6,124 nucleotides of DNA from an uncultured Eisenbergiella sp. (GTDB lineage Bacteria > Bacillota > Clostridia > Lachnospirales > Lachnospiraceae): contig CARDPF010000193.1 of NCBI GenBank assembly GCA_948960675.1, positions 1 through 6,124 on the forward strand, given 5' to 3'. Position 1 is the first letter of the stretch. The number at the start of each line of letters is the position of its first letter. Of this stretch, positions 5,608-6,124 are shown piece after piece. The notes beneath the pieces were generated by a model that did not search any database, was not told the DNA's origin, and worked only from the letters and a program-made list of their open reading frames with translations. The translations under genes were made by a program, and so were the position numbers.

Positions 5608-6124
5608 ATGGAATTATCGCTTTCTGTCAATATTGGCAAATTGCGGAAAGAAAACGCCATGACGCAGGAACAGCTGGCGGAAGCTTTGGGGGTAACCTTT
5701 GCCGCCGTATCCAAATGGGAGCGGGGTGTGGCGACGCCGGATTTAAATTTGATCGCCAAAATGGCGGATTTGTTTGGGGTATCGCTGGACGCGCTCGTTG
5801 GTTTTGCGGTGCAAAACGCAAGTGCGGATTGCCTCGCTCAAAGGATTTGTGCCTTACGGCGTGAAAAAAAGTATGAAGAGGCGTTTACAGAAGCCGAAAA
5901 GGCGCTATTAAAGTACCCGAACGACTTTCGCATTGTGTACTGCTGCGGGGAAGTATATGAAGTTGCGGGCGTGGAACGGAAAAATGAAAAATATATCCGG
6001 CGCGGCATCGGACTTTTGGAACATGCCATACTTCTTTTATCCCAAAATACAGATCCGGATATCAGCAGCGTTACCATCTATAATGAGATAGCGCAGGGAT
6101 ACATTGCGCTTGGCCAACCGGGTA
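5608..6124 (+). CDS. XRE-family helix-turn-helix regulator with TPR-like C-terminus (partial, right edge)
   Basis: 172 codons are visible and the gene continues past the window. Residues 8-64 form an XRE/Cro-type HTH domain: IGKLRKENAMTQEQLAEALG, then VTFAAVSKWERG and a closing helix around LIAKMADLFGVSLDALVG. MTQEQLAEALGV, SKWERG and the DLFGVSLD ending are hallmarks of the family. From about 75, the helical pattern EKKYEEAFTEAEKALLKYPND and the following helices resemble tetratricopeptide repeats, as in XRE-TPR regulators that sense a peptide or partner protein. An in-frame TAG at 5599-5601 makes ATG 5608 the first possible ATG start. Its ribosome binding site, AGAAAGGG then AGG, is less ideal than those of the two genes before it. 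It has its own -10 box and lies behind a strong terminator, so it is probably a separate unit. Target genes are unknown. Confidence 0.88.
   Translation, partial: MELSLSVNIGKLRKENAMTQEQLAEALGVTFAAVSKWERGVATPDLNLIAKMADLFGVSLDALVGFAVQNASADCLAQRICALRREKKYEEAFTEAEKALLKYPNDFRIVYCCGEVYEVAGVERKNEKYIRRGIGLLEHAILLLSQNTDPDISSVTIYNEIAQGYIALGQPG

Noticed and set aside
5571..5864. Alternative + strand open frame overlapping the regulator start
   Set aside because: It overlaps the well-supported XRE frame, which has the full helix-turn-helix pattern; the alternative product has no domain signal and its start lies just before the leader hairpin without a good ribosome binding site.

Overview
The window looks like a stretch of a Gram-positive Clostridia chromosome, most plausibly Lachnospiraceae. 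The grounds are AGGAG-type ribosome binding sites 9-10 bases before their starts, a Gram-positive-style lipoprotein signal peptide, strong intrinsic terminators, and a two-gene pairing (MMPL/RND exporter plus LxxG-heptad surface protein) that I recall from that group. No taxonomic marker gene is present, so this placement is an inference.

Layout: positions 1-108 hold no gene I can support and end in a strong intrinsic terminator (109-151), which closes something to the left of the window. A short imperfect palindromic repeat (201-233) lies in the leader of the next unit. Two genes follow, 22 bases apart and both on the + strand. The first (263-2434) is a 723-residue MMPL/RND-superfamily proton-driven exporter with both transmembrane Asp-Tyr pairs intact. 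The second (2457-5273) is a 938-residue predicted lipoprotein. It has a beta-rich-looking N-terminal domain, then 14 in-register LxxG heptads, a middle region with a very glutamate-rich insert, then 19 in-register heptads and a short C-terminal tail. The 334-base gap 5274-5607 is full of structure: a relative of the repeat at 201-233, two hairpins, a perfect 23-bp inverted repeat that should terminate transcription in either direction, several small dyads, a TATAAT box and a leader hairpin. The last gene (5608 to the right edge) is an XRE-family helix-turn-helix regulator with a TPR-like C-terminal part, cut by the window end.

How the genes may work together: the exporter and the lipoprotein are almost certainly co-transcribed. 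The heptad protein resembles the long extracellular regions of YhgE/Pip and EsaA/YueB proteins but lacks their membrane segments and is instead predicted to be held by a lipid anchor. The simplest model is an exporter with an elongated lipid-anchored partner that reaches into or across the cell wall. The substrate is not visible in the sequence. The XRE gene appears to be a separate transcription unit with its own promoter; nothing here shows that it controls the exporter operon.
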